Positions 16,954 through 25,601 of a stretch of DNA of 64,000 nucleotides are shown here, piece by piece (the first letter of the stretch is position 1; each line of letters begins with the position of its first letter). Below the pieces are notes generated by a model that worked only from the letters and a program-made list of their open reading frames with translations, searched no databases and was not told where the DNA came from. Position numbers and translations under genes: made by a program. Origin of the DNA: Verrucomicrobium sp. (GTDB lineage: Bacteria > Verrucomicrobiota > Verrucomicrobiia > Methylacidiphilales > GAS474); assembly GCA_028283855.1 (NCBI GenBank), contig JAPWJX010000003.1:682001-746000 (forward strand), read 5' to 3'.

Positions 16954-19900
16954 TTAGGGCGTGGCGGCGGGTTCGGCGGGCTTGCCCTCGGAGAGGGCGG
17001 CCTTGGCGGGGACGGGCGCGGCGGTGCTGACGGTGGGATGGGGGACGACCTTCCAGAAGGCGGCGCGGGCGGCCTCCCATTCCGCCAGGAGCCCGGCGGC
17101 GTGGGTGCTGCCGGTGGCCTTCTGATGGCGCTCGACGAGGGCGCGCAGGGCGTCGGCTTCCCCGCCCTTTTCCAGGCGCTCGATGCCGACGATGGCGGGG
17201 TTGTAGAGGGTTTCGAACGCGCCGGCGGGGTCCCAGACGTAGGCGACGCCGCCGGACATGCCCGCGCCGAAGTTTTTCCCCGTGGGGCCGAGGACGACGA
17301 CGGTGCCGCGCGTCATGTATTCGCAGCCGTGGTCGCCGATGCCCTCGACGACGGCGGTGGCGCCGCTGTTGCGGACGGCGAAGCGCTCGCCCGCCCGCCC
17401 GTTGGCGAAGAGGAGGCCGCCGGTGGCGCCGTAGAGGACGGTGTTGCCGCAGATCGAGTTCTCGTGCGGGGCGAAGCCGTGGCGGCTGTGGGGCTTGAGG
17501 GCGATTTCCCCGCCGGACATGCCCTTGCCCACGTAGTCGTTGGCCTCCCCGGAGAGGAGGAGGCGGATGCCGGGGACCAGGAAGGCGCCCAGGCTCTGCC
17601 CGGCGCTGCCGGAGAGGGCGATCTCGATGGTCCCTTCCGGCAGGTGGTGCATGCCGGTGGCGTAGGCGATGGCGCCGGAGAGCTGGGTGCCCACGCTGCG
17701 GTTCACGTTGGTGACTTTGTAGCGGAGCTTGAGCGGGCGGCGGTTCTGCAGGGCGCTGCGCGCGGCCTGCAGGATGTCGTTGTCCAGGGGGCGGTCTTCC
17801 AGCTTGGTGTTGGTGTCCCAGGTGTGGTGGCGCGGGACGGTCTCGTGGACGGGCGGGACGGCGATGAGGGACTTGAGGTCGAGGGTGTTGGCCTTCGGGT
17901 GGCCGGGGATGTTCCGCTGTTCCAGCCATTCGGCGTGGCCGATCAGCTCGTTCATGGTGCGGACGCCCATGCCGGCCATGATTTCCCGGACTTCCTGGGC
18001 GACGGCGTCGAAGAAGCGGATGACGTTCTCCGGCGAGCCCTTGAACTTGGCCCGCAGCTTCTCGTCCTGGGTGGCGACGCCCACGGGGCAGTTGTTGAGG
18101 TGGCACTGGCGGACGTAGACGCAGCCCGCCGCGATGAGGGCGACGGTGCCGAAGTTGTATTCCTCCGCGCCGAGGAGGGCGGCGACGACGATGTCGAAGC
18201 CGGTGCGCATGCCGCCGTCCGTCCGCAGGGTGACGCGGTTGCGCAGGCCGTTCCAGAGGAGGACCTGCTGGGCTTCCGAGACGCCCATCTCCCACGGCGC
18301 GCCGCAGTTTTTGATGGAGGAAAGGGGGCTGGCGCCGGTGCCGCCGTCGTGGCCGCTGATGAGGATGACGTCGGCGTGGGCCTTGGCCACGCCCGCGGCG
18401 ATGGTGCCGACGCCCGCTTCCGCGACGAGCTTGACGCAGATCTTGGCGCGCGGGTTGACCTGCTTGAGGTCGTAGATGAGCTGGGCCAGGTCCTCGATGC
18501 TGTAGATGTCGTGGTGGGGCGGCGGGGAGATGAGCATCACTCCGGGGGTGGAGTGGCGCAGCCGCGCGATGAGGGCGGAGACTTTGTGGCCGGGGATCTG
18601 GCCGCCCTCGCCGGGCTTGGAGCCCTGGGCCATCTTGATCTCGATCTCCGCCGCGCTGGCCAGGTATTCCGCCGTGACGCCGAAGCGGCCGGAGGCGATC
18701 TGCTTGATGGCGCTGTTCTTCGAGTCGCCGTTGTCGAGGGGGATGAAGCGCTCGCGGTCCTCGCCGCCCTCGCCGGAGTTGGACTTGCCGCCGATGCGGT
18801 TCATCGCCACGGCGAGCGTCTCGTGCGCCTCCGGGGAGAGGGCGCCCAGGGACATGCCGGCGGTGGTGAAGCGCTTGCGGATTTCCTCCACGGGCTCGAC
18901 CTCTTCCAGGGGGATGGGGGTGCCGGGCTTGATGGAGAGGCAGTGGCGGAGGTCGAGGGGCTGGGTTTCCAGGACGGCCTCGACGTATTTGCGGTAGTCC
19001 TCGAGCTTGCCGGCCTTGTCGGCGCCCTTGATGCCGCTGAAGGTGTGGAGGTTCTGGATGACCTGCGGGGTGACGGCGTGGGCTTCCCCGTCCCGGCGGA
19101 AGCGGTAGTAGCCCGCGTCGGCCAGCTTGGGGTTTTCCTCCGCGAAGCCGGCGTGGTGGCGGGCCAGGGTTTCCTGGGCGATTTCCTTGAGGCCGATGCC
19201 GGAAAGGGGGGTGGAGACGCCGGAGAAGTATTCGGCGGCGACGGCGCGGTCGATGCCGATGGCCTGGAAGACCTGGGCCCCGTGGTAGCTCTCCAGGGTG
19301 GAGATGCCCATCTTGGACATGATCTTGAGGAGGCCCTTCTCGATGGCGGCGCGGTAGTTTTTCCAGGCCGCGGCGGCGTCGACGTTGAGCTGCCCCTGGG
19401 CGAGGAGGTCGCGGTAGGTGGCGGCGGCCAGGTAGGGATGGACGGCGGAGGCGCCGAAGCCGATGAGGCAGGCGAACTGGTGGACGTCCCGGCACTCGCC
19501 CGTCTCCGCGACGAGGGAGAGCTGCATGCGCTTGCCCTTGCGGATGAGGTGGTGGTGGATGGCGGAGACGCAGAGGAGCATCGGCAGGGCGGCCTGGCCG
19601 GCGGAGACGCCCCGGTCGCTGAGGATCAGGAGGGCGACGTCGGCGTCGGCGGCTTTTTCCGCCTCCTCGCGCAGTTCCTGGAGCCGGTGGGCGAAGGCGC
19701 GGACGTTCTGCTCCGCGTCGGCCCCCACGGGGAAGAGGCAGGAGAGGGTCTTGGCGCGCAGGCTGGGCTCCGGGCGGCTGCGCAGTTCCTCCAGCTCGGC
19801 GCCGGAGAGGACGGGGCTTTGCAGGCGCAGGCAGTCGGCGTGGCCGGGGGCCTGGTCCAGGAGGTTGCCGCTGCGGCCGCAGTGGATTTCCAGGGACATG

Positions 19901-21525
19901 ACCAGCTTCTCGCGGATCGGGTCGATCGGCGGGTTGGTGACCTGGGCGAAGAGCTGCTTGAAATAGGTGTAGAGGAGCCGGGGCTTGAGGGAGAGGACGG
20001 CCAGGGGGGTGTCGTCGCCCATGGAGCCGATGGCTTCCTCGCCGGTTTCCGCCATCGGCTTGAGGATGACTTTGATCTCTTCCTCGTTGTAGCCGAAGGC
20101 GAGCTGCCGCGGGGGGAGGGGTTCGGCCTCGGCCTCGCCCAGGGCGGGCTCCGTCCGGAGTTCCTTGAGGCTTTCCTTCAGCCACTGCCCGTAGGGCTGG
20201 CGGGAGGCGTAGTGGGCCTTGATCTCGTCGTTGTGCCAGAGCTTCTTGGCCACGGTGTCGACGGCCAGGATCTCGCCGGGGGCCAGGCGGCCTTTCTCGA
20301 CCACGTCCTTGTCGTCGAAGGCGGCGACGCCGACTTCCGAGCCGAGGAAGACGAGGCCCCCGCGCGTGACCACGTAGCGGGCGGGGCGCAGGCCGTTGCG
20401 GTCCAGGCAGGCGGCGACGGTCCGCCCGTCGGAGAGGACGAGGGCGGCGGGGCCGTCCCACGGCTCGGTGACGCAGGCGTGGTATTCGTAGAAGGCTTTC
20501 TTTTCCGGGGTGATCTTGGCGTCGGCGCGCCAGGCGGCGGGCACCAGCATCATGATGCTGTGCAGCAGGTCGCGGCCGGACATGCAGAGCAGCTCCAGGG
20601 TGTTGTCCAGGGAGGCGGAATCGCTCCCGCCCGGCTGGATGACGGGGCGGAGGAACTCGACGTCCTTCCCCCAGAACGGCCACTCCATGCGGGCCTCCCG
20701 GGCGCGCATCCAGATGCGGTTGCCCTGGACGGTGTTGATCTCCCCGTTGTGCCCCAGGAAGCGGAAGGGCTGGGCCAGGGGCCAGGTGGGGAAGGTGTTG
20801 GTGCTGTAGCGCTGGTGGTAGACGGCCAGGGCGGTCTTGTAGTCCGGGTTGCGCAGGTCCAGGTAGAATTTGTCCAGCTGGGGGGAGACGAGGAGGCCCT
20901 TGTAGACGATGGTCCGGCTGGAGAAGGAGGGGACGTAGAAGTTTTTGATCCCGCCCTGGGCGACCCGGTATTCGATCTCCGAGCGGCAGAGGTAGAGGAG
21001 CTGCTCGTATTCTTCCGCGCCCATGCGGGAGTCGGCGGGCTTGCCGATGAGGGCCTGCTCCATGTGGGGGCAGGTGGCCAGGGCCTTGTCCCCCAGGACC
21101 TCCATGCGGACGGGCACCTTCCGCCAGCCGAAGAGGCAGAGCTTGCGCTTGAGGAGGGTCTCCTCCACCACCTTCCGGCAGAAGGCCTGCTCGTAGGCGT
21201 TGTCCTTCGGCAGGAAGAGGAAGCCGACGGCCAGGTCGTCGTCGGAAAAGAGGCGCTGGCCCATCTTTTCGATCTCTCCCCGGAAGAGGTCGTAGGGGAG
21301 CTGGGTCTGGACCCCGGCGCCGTCGCCCGTCTTGGCGTCGGCGTCCATGGCGCCGCGGTGGGAAAGGGCGCGGACGCAGCGGAGGGCCGCCTGGAGGATC
21401 TGGTGGGAGCGCTCCCCGTCGATCCCGGCGACGAAGCCGACGCCGCAGGCGTCGTGTTCCTGGGAGGGGTCGTAGAGCCCCTGGAAGGAGCCGACACGGT
21501 CGAGGATCGCTTGGTTGAGAGCCAT
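16954..21525 (-). CDS. gltB: Glutamate synthase, large (alpha) subunit
   Basis: A 1523-residue GOGAT large subunit: it hydrolyses glutamine and transfers ammonia to 2-oxoglutarate. Domains in order: class II amidotransferase starting at Cys27 (EHDACGVGF, so a 26-residue propeptide is expected to be removed), a central domain, the FMN-binding synthase domain with GGKSNSGEGGED and PGEGGQIPGHKV, the Cys cluster CVYVRQCHLNNC near residue 1140 for the [3Fe-4S] centre, and the GXGXG beta-helix (GAGMSGGVAYVWD). Full length. No gltD is in the window. Confidence 0.97.
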   Translation of the reverse strand: MALNQAILDRVGSFQGLYDPSQEHDACGVGFVAGIDGERSHQILQAALRCVRALSHRGAMDADAKTGDGAGVQTQLPYDLFRGEIEKMGQRLFSDDDLAVGFLFLPKDNAYEQAFCRKVVEETLLKRKLCLFGWRKVPVRMEVLGDKALATCPHMEQALIGKPADSRMGAEEYEQLLYLCRSEIEYRVAQGGIKNFYVPSFSSRTIVYKGLLVSPQLDKFYLDLRNPDYKTALAVYHQRYSTNTFPTWPLAQPFRFLGHNGEINTVQGNRIWMRAREARMEWPFWGKDVEFLRPVIQPGGSDSASLDNTLELLCMSGRDLLHSIMMLVPAAWRADAKITPEKKAFYEYHACVTEPWDGPAALVLSDGRTVAACLDRNGLRPARYVVTRGGLVFLGSEVGVAAFDDKDVVEKGRLAPGEILAVDTVAKKLWHNDEIKAHYASRQPYGQWLKESLKELRTEPALGEAEAEPLPPRQLAFGYNEEEIKVILKPMAETGEEAIGSMGDDTPLAVLSLKPRLLYTYFKQLFAQVTNPPIDPIREKLVMSLEIHCGRSGNLLDQAPGHADCLRLQSPVLSGAELEELRSRPEPSLRAKTLSCLFPVGADAEQNVRAFAHRLQELREEAEKAADADVALLILSDRGVSAGQAALPMLLCVSAIHHHLIRKGKRMQLSLVAETGECRDVHQFACLIGFGASAVHPYLAAATYRDLLAQGQLNVDAAAAWKNYRAAIEKGLLKIMSKMGISTLESYHGAQVFQAIGIDRAVAAEYFSGVSTPLSGIGLKEIAQETLARHHAGFAEENPKLADAGYYRFRRDGEAHAVTPQVIQNLHTFSGIKGADKAGKLEDYRKYVEAVLETQPLDLRHCLSIKPGTPIPLEEVEPVEEIRKRFTTAGMSLGALSPEAHETLAVAMNRIGGKSNSGEGGEDRERFIPLDNGDSKNSAIKQIASGRFGVTAEYLASAAEIEIKMAQGSKPGEGGQIPGHKVSALIARLRHSTPGVMLISPPPHHDIYSIEDLAQLIYDLKQVNPRAKICVKLVAEAGVGTIAAGVAKAHADVILISGHDGGTGASPLSSIKNCGAPWEMGVSEAQQVLLWNGLRNRVTLRTDGGMRTGFDIVVAALLGAEEYNFGTVALIAAGCVYVRQCHLNNCPVGVATQDEKLRAKFKGSPENVIRFFDAVAQEVREIMAGMGVRTMNELIGHAEWLEQRNIPGHPKANTLDLKSLIAVPPVHETVPRHHTWDTNTKLEDRPLDNDILQAARSALQNRRPLKLRYKVTNVNRSVGTQLSGAIAYATGMHHLPEGTIEIALSGSAGQSLGAFLVPGIRLLLSGEANDYVGKGMSGGEIALKPHSRHGFAPHENSICGNTVLYGATGGLLFANGRAGERFAVRNSGATAVVEGIGDHGCEYMTRGTVVVLGPTGKNFGAGMSGGVAYVWDPAGAFETLYNPAIVGIERLEKGGEADALRALVERHQKATGSTHAAGLLAEWEAARAAFWKVVPHPTVSTAAPVPAKAALSEGKPAEPAATP

Positions 21526-21562
21526 TTCCGCCCTTAAGGCTAGGCGAACTCCTTATAATAAC

Positions 21563-21584
21563 AAGGCGTCATTCCCAGCGCCTT
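21563..21584. promoter_or_regulatory. Inverted repeat upstream of gltB
   Basis: AAGGCG and CGCCTT form a perfect 6-bp inverted repeat with a 10-base spacer, 38-59 bases before the gltB ATG and just upstream of an A/T-rich TTATAATAA stretch that could hold the -10. A possible operator for nitrogen control of gltB; it also lies upstream of the divergent response-regulator gene. Confidence 0.3.
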
Positions 21585-21635
21585 GCCTTAATCGGCGATT
21601 GGTCCTAGCCTTACCCCCAGCCGCCGCTTTTTACT

Positions 21636-22937
21636 GTGTTTTCGGAACCTTTCACTCCTCCTCCCGCCGCGCGCGGCGAAGACGCGTTCCGCCCGCAGGT
21701 CCTCGTCATCGAGGACGATCCGGCCATCCTCAAGCTGATCGAGACGCTGCTGACCTCCAAGGGCATCGGCTCCGTCGTGGCGACGAACCTGGCCCAGGCC
21801 CACGAGATCCTCGCGAAACTGCCGGATTTCTCCGTCGTCCTGTGCGACCATCTTTTGCCGGACGGCCTGGGCGTCGAGTTCCTGCGCGACCTGCGCACCC
21901 ACCACCCGCTCATCGTCCGCGTGCTGATGACCGGCGCCTATGACAAGGCGCTGGCGATGGACGCCATCAACTCCGGCGAGATATACCGCTTCCTCCTTAA
22001 GCCCTTCACGGTCGACGACCTCCTTTCCACCCTTTCCCAAAGCTTCGACCGCCACGACCTCCAGGCGGAGAACACCCGCCTCCAGTCCCGCCTGGCCCTT
22101 CAGAACGAGGAGCTGCGCCGGGTCAACGCCCAGCTGGCCCAGCGCGTGGCGGAGGAGGAGGCCCGCTCCCGCGGGCTGACGGTGGAGAGCAGCAACTGGC
22201 GGGGCGCCTCCCACGGCATGATCGACCTCTGCCTGGAGATCCTCCAGCGGATCGACCCCCTCCTCTTCAAGCACAGCCAGCGCGTCGCCGTCCTGGCCTG
22301 CGCCATCGCCCGCGAGCTGCAGTGCGACGAGGACGTCGTCAACCGGATCGAGATCGCCGCCCAGCTGCACGACATCGCCCTGCTGGGCTGCAACGTCACC
22401 CTGCGCTCCAATCAACGGTCTCTCAACCAGATCAACAACCCCCAGGAGCGGGAACAGATAGAGAACCACCCCCGGCTGGCCGCCCAGCTGGTGAAATTCC
22501 TCCCCCTGCCGGACGTCCTGGAGGCCGTCGAGCAGCACCATGAATACCTGGACGGCAGCGGCTATCCGGACGGCCTGGCGGGCAACCGCATCTCCTTCCT
22601 GGCCCAGGTCCTGGCGGTGGCCGATTCCTACGACGAGCTGGCCTCCAGCAGCGACCACGTCCTGACCCGGATCATGAACCACTCCGGCCGGCTCTACGCC
22701 CCGGAGATCGTCCACGCCCTGGAACGGGCCGTTTCCAAAGGTTTGGAGCTGCCGCGGGAACGGCAAGTGCTCCTCCATGAGCTGATCCCCGGCATGAAGC
22801 TTTCCAGTTCCATTTACACCGCGACAGGGATGTTGCTCATCAAGCAGGGCCAGGTTCTGAACAAGGCCATGATCGACCGCCTGCTGCAACATTCCGAATC
22901 CAATGCCATCACCCAAAAAATCCTCGTCGAAGTTTAA
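21636..22937 (+). CDS. Response regulator with HD-GYP phosphodiesterase domain
   Basis: A 433-residue protein starting at GTG 21636. Residues ~20-140 are a receiver domain (VLVIEDD, phospho-acceptor Asp in VVLCDHLLPDG, LMTGAYD, FLLKPF). A coiled coil follows (~145-180), then an HD-GYP domain: LHD at 244-246, and HHEYLDGSGYPDGL with the GYP at 309-311. HD-GYP domains hydrolyse cyclic di-GMP, the signal that switches cells between swimming and surface life, which fits the flagellar context. A lipoprotein gene overlaps its 3' end by 35 bases. Confidence 0.92.
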   Translation: MFSEPFTPPPAARGEDAFRPQVLVIEDDPAILKLIETLLTSKGIGSVVATNLAQAHEILAKLPDFSVVLCDHLLPDGLGVEFLRDLRTHHPLIVRVLMTGAYDKALAMDAINSGEIYRFLLKPFTVDDLLSTLSQSFDRHDLQAENTRLQSRLALQNEELRRVNAQLAQRVAEEEARSRGLTVESSNWRGASHGMIDLCLEILQRIDPLLFKHSQRVAVLACAIARELQCDEDVVNRIEIAAQLHDIALLGCNVTLRSNQRSLNQINNPQEREQIENHPRLAAQLVKFLPLPDVLEAVEQHHEYLDGSGYPDGLAGNRISFLAQVLAVADSYDELASSSDHVLTRIMNHSGRLYAPEIVHALERAVSKGLELPRERQVLLHELIPGMKLSSSIYTATGMLLIKQGQVLNKAMIDRLLQHSESNAITQKILVEV

Positions 22938-23646
22938 GCCGGCCCTTCTGGCCGCCTCCCTCCTGTTGGCCGGATGCATCGCGGCCGACGAATCGAGCAT
23001 GTATTTCGATCGGCCCCTAGGGCCCGATTACGCCCCCACCGTGGCCCGCCAGCCGGATGTGTGGCCCACCCGGGTCCTGGTCCTGCCCATCTCCGGCCAG
23101 GTGGAGGACGAGGCGCGCAACCAGTTCGAGCTCAAGTTCTTGGCGGAACTGCGGCAGGCTCTCCCGTGGGTCCTTTTCACCTATGACGACGCCAACTCGA
23201 CCTCCGCGGACATGGCCGTTACGGAGGACCAGGCCCTCGACCGGGCGCGCGCCCTGGGGGCCGATTCGATCCTTCAGGTCGACTTAAGCCAGCAGGCGAT
23301 CTACGCCCCGCTGCGGATCGTCGCCGACGCGCGGATGGAGAGCGTCGAATCCCGGACCATCTTTTATAAGATGACCGCCGACCTCGACGCCCGGGACGAA
23401 AAGGTGGCCACCACGGCCCGCCGTTATTATCAGAGCCAGCTCCAGTCCCGCCACCTGCCGGAACGCAGCCTGACGATCCTGACCAGCTATCAGGAATTCC
23501 TCCGTTTCAGCGGCTATGAAACGGCCAAACTGATCGCCGACTCCTTCGTAAAGCAGTCCAACCGCGTCAGCAAAGCCCAACCGGCACCTTCTTCCGGCGG
23601 AACTTATTTTCAGTCGCCTCCGGCAAAAAGTGCCGATACGAAGTGA
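22903..23646 (+). CDS. Lipoprotein of unknown function
   Basis: A 247-residue protein with a lipoprotein signal: basic start, hydrophobic LLAASLLLAGC, lipobox LAGC with the Cys at about residue 25. The mature part has mixed alpha/beta character (TRVLVLPISGQVEDEARNQF, LGADSILQVDLS), reminiscent of periplasmic nucleotide-free CsgG/LpoB-like folds, but I cannot assign it. It overlaps the 3' end of the HD-GYP gene by 35 bases in another frame, so the two are probably co-expressed. Confidence 0.75.
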   Translation: MPSPKKSSSKFKPALLAASLLLAGCIAADESSMYFDRPLGPDYAPTVARQPDVWPTRVLVLPISGQVEDEARNQFELKFLAELRQALPWVLFTYDDANSTSADMAVTEDQALDRARALGADSILQVDLSQQAIYAPLRIVADARMESVESRTIFYKMTADLDARDEKVATTARRYYQSQLQSRHLPERSLTILTSYQEFLRFSGYETAKLIADSFVKQSNRVSKAQPAPSSGGTYFQSPPAKSADTK

Positions 23647-23716
23647 TTTTCGCTTAACAAGGATTAATATTTTTTTAGGGGTTTTAAAAAACTTTTAAGA
23701 AATCGGCAAAAAATTC

Positions 23717-23743
23717 TAAACTCCGGCGCGGGAAAGCCGAATC
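23717..23743 (+). promoter_or_regulatory. Sigma-28-type promoter of the FlgM-like gene
   Basis: TAAA at 23717-23720, exactly 15 bases, then GCCGAATC at 23736-23743, sharing GCCGA with the FliA -10. The box ends seven bases before ATG 23751, so the transcript would be leaderless or translation would start at the second ATG, 23757. Confidence 0.6.
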
Positions 23744-23750
23744 CTATATC

Positions 23751-24110
23751 ATGAGCATGGATGCAATTAATTCCACCAACGCAGCGGTGTCGCTGCAGGG
23801 GGTGAAGACCGCCAGCTCTACGTCCGCCGCTTCCTCGGCCGCCACGACCTCCCAGACGACGACTTCCGAGACGGCCTCCGTCTCCCTGCCGAGCGACAAG
23901 GTCAGCATCTCTTCCGATGGCGAGCGCGCGGCCCGGTTCATTCAGGAAGCGCGGTCCACCTTCTCCCAAAGCAACAGCGCCGGCTTCACTGCCGACCAAA
24001 TCCAGCAATGGCGCGCCGCCATCGCCAAGGGGGAATACCCTCCGCAGGCGCTGACCGCCGGGCTCCTGAGCCTGATCGGCACCAGCCTGGTGGCGCAGCA
24101 GGATTCCTAA
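23751..24110 (+). CDS. FlgM-like anti-sigma-28 factor (candidate)
   Basis: A 119-residue protein. The first 45 residues are Ser/Thr/Ala-rich and look disordered. Residues 48-110 resemble the FlgM domain: SDKVSISSDGERA, then FTADQIQQWRAAIAKGEYPP, matching the family pattern of an I-x-x-x-R-x-x-I-x-x-G-x-Y helix, then AGLLSLIG. FlgM binds and inhibits sigma-28 until it is exported through the finished hook. A sigma-28-type promoter directly upstream matches the feedback known for flgM in enteric bacteria. It could instead be another small flagellar protein. Confidence 0.5.
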   Translation: MSMDAINSTNAAVSLQGVKTASSTSAASSAATTSQTTTSETASVSLPSDKVSISSDGERAARFIQEARSTFSQSNSAGFTADQIQQWRAAIAKGEYPPQALTAGLLSLIGTSLVAQQDS

Positions 24111-24763
24111 GGCCGTTTTTCGATCCGCTGCTTGATCCTTTGCAAAAGGCCCCCCGCCAGATCCTGGCGCGTCGGGGCCTTTTCCATTTCTCCCGCGGGA
24201 GTGAGCAGGCCGTAGCCGTCGCCGAAGCCGGGGCCGTTGAGGACGCAGAGATCGGTGCGGGCCTCTTCCAGCTGGCGGCGGCCCTGCGCGGCCATCTTTT
24301 CCTCCCCCCCCTCGGTGCCGTATTTCCAGCCCGCCAGAAACGCCTGGGGAAAGAGGCGGCGCAGGGAGACGATGACCTTCGGCAGGGGCAGCAGCGTCAG
24401 CAGGTAGCCGGGGGCGCGGCTGGGGATCTTGCCGGAGAGGACGGCGTTGCCCTCCAGGTCGCGAATGACGCCCGCGCCGAAGTCGCAGAGGGCGGCGGCG
24501 TGCAGGACGGCGTCCACGGGTTCCCGCGCCGCCTCCGCCAGGAGGGCGGCCAGGTCCTCGTTCGTGCCGAATTCCCGCACCTCCACTCCGGGCGCGGCCT
24601 GCCGTTCCGTGGCCCCGCTGCCGCGCAGGCAGAGGACGCGGTGGCCTGCCGCCGCGAAGTGGGCGCAGAGAAAGGCGCCCAGGCCGCCGGTGGAGTGGTT
24701 GGTCAGGCGCCGGGTGCCGTCGATCGGCGCGTAAGCCGGGCCGCAGGTGACGATCAGGTTCAT
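24107..24763 (-). CDS. coaB: Phosphopantothenate-cysteine ligase, stand-alone CoaB domain
   Basis: A 218-residue protein matching the C-terminal (CoaB) half of the usual CoaBC: VTCGPAYAPIDGTRRLTNHSTG, shown as GPAYAPIDGTRRLTN, corresponds to the family's GxTxExIDxVRxxTNxSSG nucleotide site, followed by LGAFLCAHFAAAGHRV and the AALCDF region. It joins cysteine to 4'-phosphopantothenate in coenzyme A synthesis. The flavin-containing CoaC half is not in this protein or nearby. It converges on the FlgM-like gene with a 4-base overlap. Another CoA gene part, coaX, lies at 43649. Confidence 0.8.
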   Translation of the reverse strand: MNLIVTCGPAYAPIDGTRRLTNHSTGGLGAFLCAHFAAAGHRVLCLRGSGATERQAAPGVEVREFGTNEDLAALLAEAAREPVDAVLHAAALCDFGAGVIRDLEGNAVLSGKIPSRAPGYLLTLLPLPKVIVSLRRLFPQAFLAGWKYGTEGGEEKMAAQGRRQLEEARTDLCVLNGPGFGDGYGLLTPAGEMEKAPTRQDLAGGLLQRIKQRIEKRP

Positions 24764-24844
24764 CGTTCCCCGGTCTTACTCTCCGCCCGGGGGGAAGGCG
24801 AGATATTGCATTTGCCGCCGAATGGGGGGAGCCTAGGCGTCCTT

Positions 24845-25579
24845 ATGAGCGCGACGGCGGAGCGGCTGAAGGCGGAGAACGACGCGGTGCGGGCGCGGCT
24901 GGCCGACGCGGCCTACGCGGAGCGGGAAGGCTGGCGCCGCCGCACGAACCTGGACGGCACCCCCAGCGCCTGGGTGCAGGGCTCCCTGGAGGGTATCGCC
25001 CCGGAGGCCCAAATCGGGCCCGACGTGGTGATCTACAACCGCGCGGGGGAGCTGCTCATCTCCGCCACGAACACCCTTTCCGGCAACACCCGCGTGGAGG
25101 GGCCGGTCCTTATCGACCAGTCCGCCCTGCGCGACGCCGCCATCACCGGCGACCGGCGCGTGCAGCCGAATCCGGGCGTGCAGCGCATGGTCGGCATCGT
25201 CACGCTGGCGGAGAGCCGGGTGGAGGACGCCACCGTGCGGGCTTCCCACCTTTTCCGCACGGCGGTGACGGGCGACGCCGCCATCGCCTGGACGGTGGCG
25301 GACGAGGCCGCCGTTTCCGGCCCGGAGACGCGGGCGGCCTACGCCGCCCTCGACCCGGGCTCTTTCCTGGGCGGCGGCGCGCGGCTGCTCGACGGCGTGC
25401 TGGCCGCCGGCGTCCGGGCCGACCGGGCGGTGGAGATCCGGCACCAGGTCGTCCGGGACAACCGCTACGCCGCAGGGCCGCTGCGGCTTTCCGCCATTTC
25501 GGAGGCCGCCTCCGACATGAACCGCCCCCGCCCCGGGAAGGAAAAGTCCGACGACGGGGATCGCGGGCGGACGATTTAG
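24845..25579 (+). CDS. Hexapeptide/beta-helix-like protein of unknown function (paralogue B)
   Basis: A 244-residue protein starting at ATG 24845. A helical N-terminus (RLKAENDAVRARLADAAYA) is followed by GWRRRTNLDGTPSAWV and then a Val/Ala/Gly-rich repetitive region (LSGNTRVEGPVLIDQSAL) consistent with a left-handed beta-helix. These two segments align with EWRRHVNPDQSPGAWV and LSEDARVEGPSFVG of the protein encoded at 16201-16947. No catalytic motif is seen. It lies 23 bases upstream of mfd, on the same strand. Confidence 0.6.
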   Translation: MSATAERLKAENDAVRARLADAAYAEREGWRRRTNLDGTPSAWVQGSLEGIAPEAQIGPDVVIYNRAGELLISATNTLSGNTRVEGPVLIDQSALRDAAITGDRRVQPNPGVQRMVGIVTLAESRVEDATVRASHLFRTAVTGDAAIAWTVADEAAVSGPETRAAYAALDPGSFLGGGARLLDGVLAAGVRADRAVEIRHQVVRDNRYAAGPLRLSAISEAASDMNRPRPGKEKSDDGDRGRTI

Positions 25580-25601
25580 CGGTTAGAGTGGGGCGTTTGC
25601 G

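Noticed and set aside
15773-20683. 1636-codon minus-strand open frame running through gltB in another frame
   Set aside because: Only its last 143 codons (from ATG 16204) encode a recognisable protein, the ACT-domain protein; the rest is Arg/Pro-rich out-of-frame gltB.
16219-21537. 1772-codon open frame on the plus strand opposite gltB
   Set aside because: It mirrors gltB codons; its translation is Gly/Ala/Asp-rich low-complexity sequence without family motifs, as expected for antisense frames in high-GC DNA, while gltB is complete and conserved.
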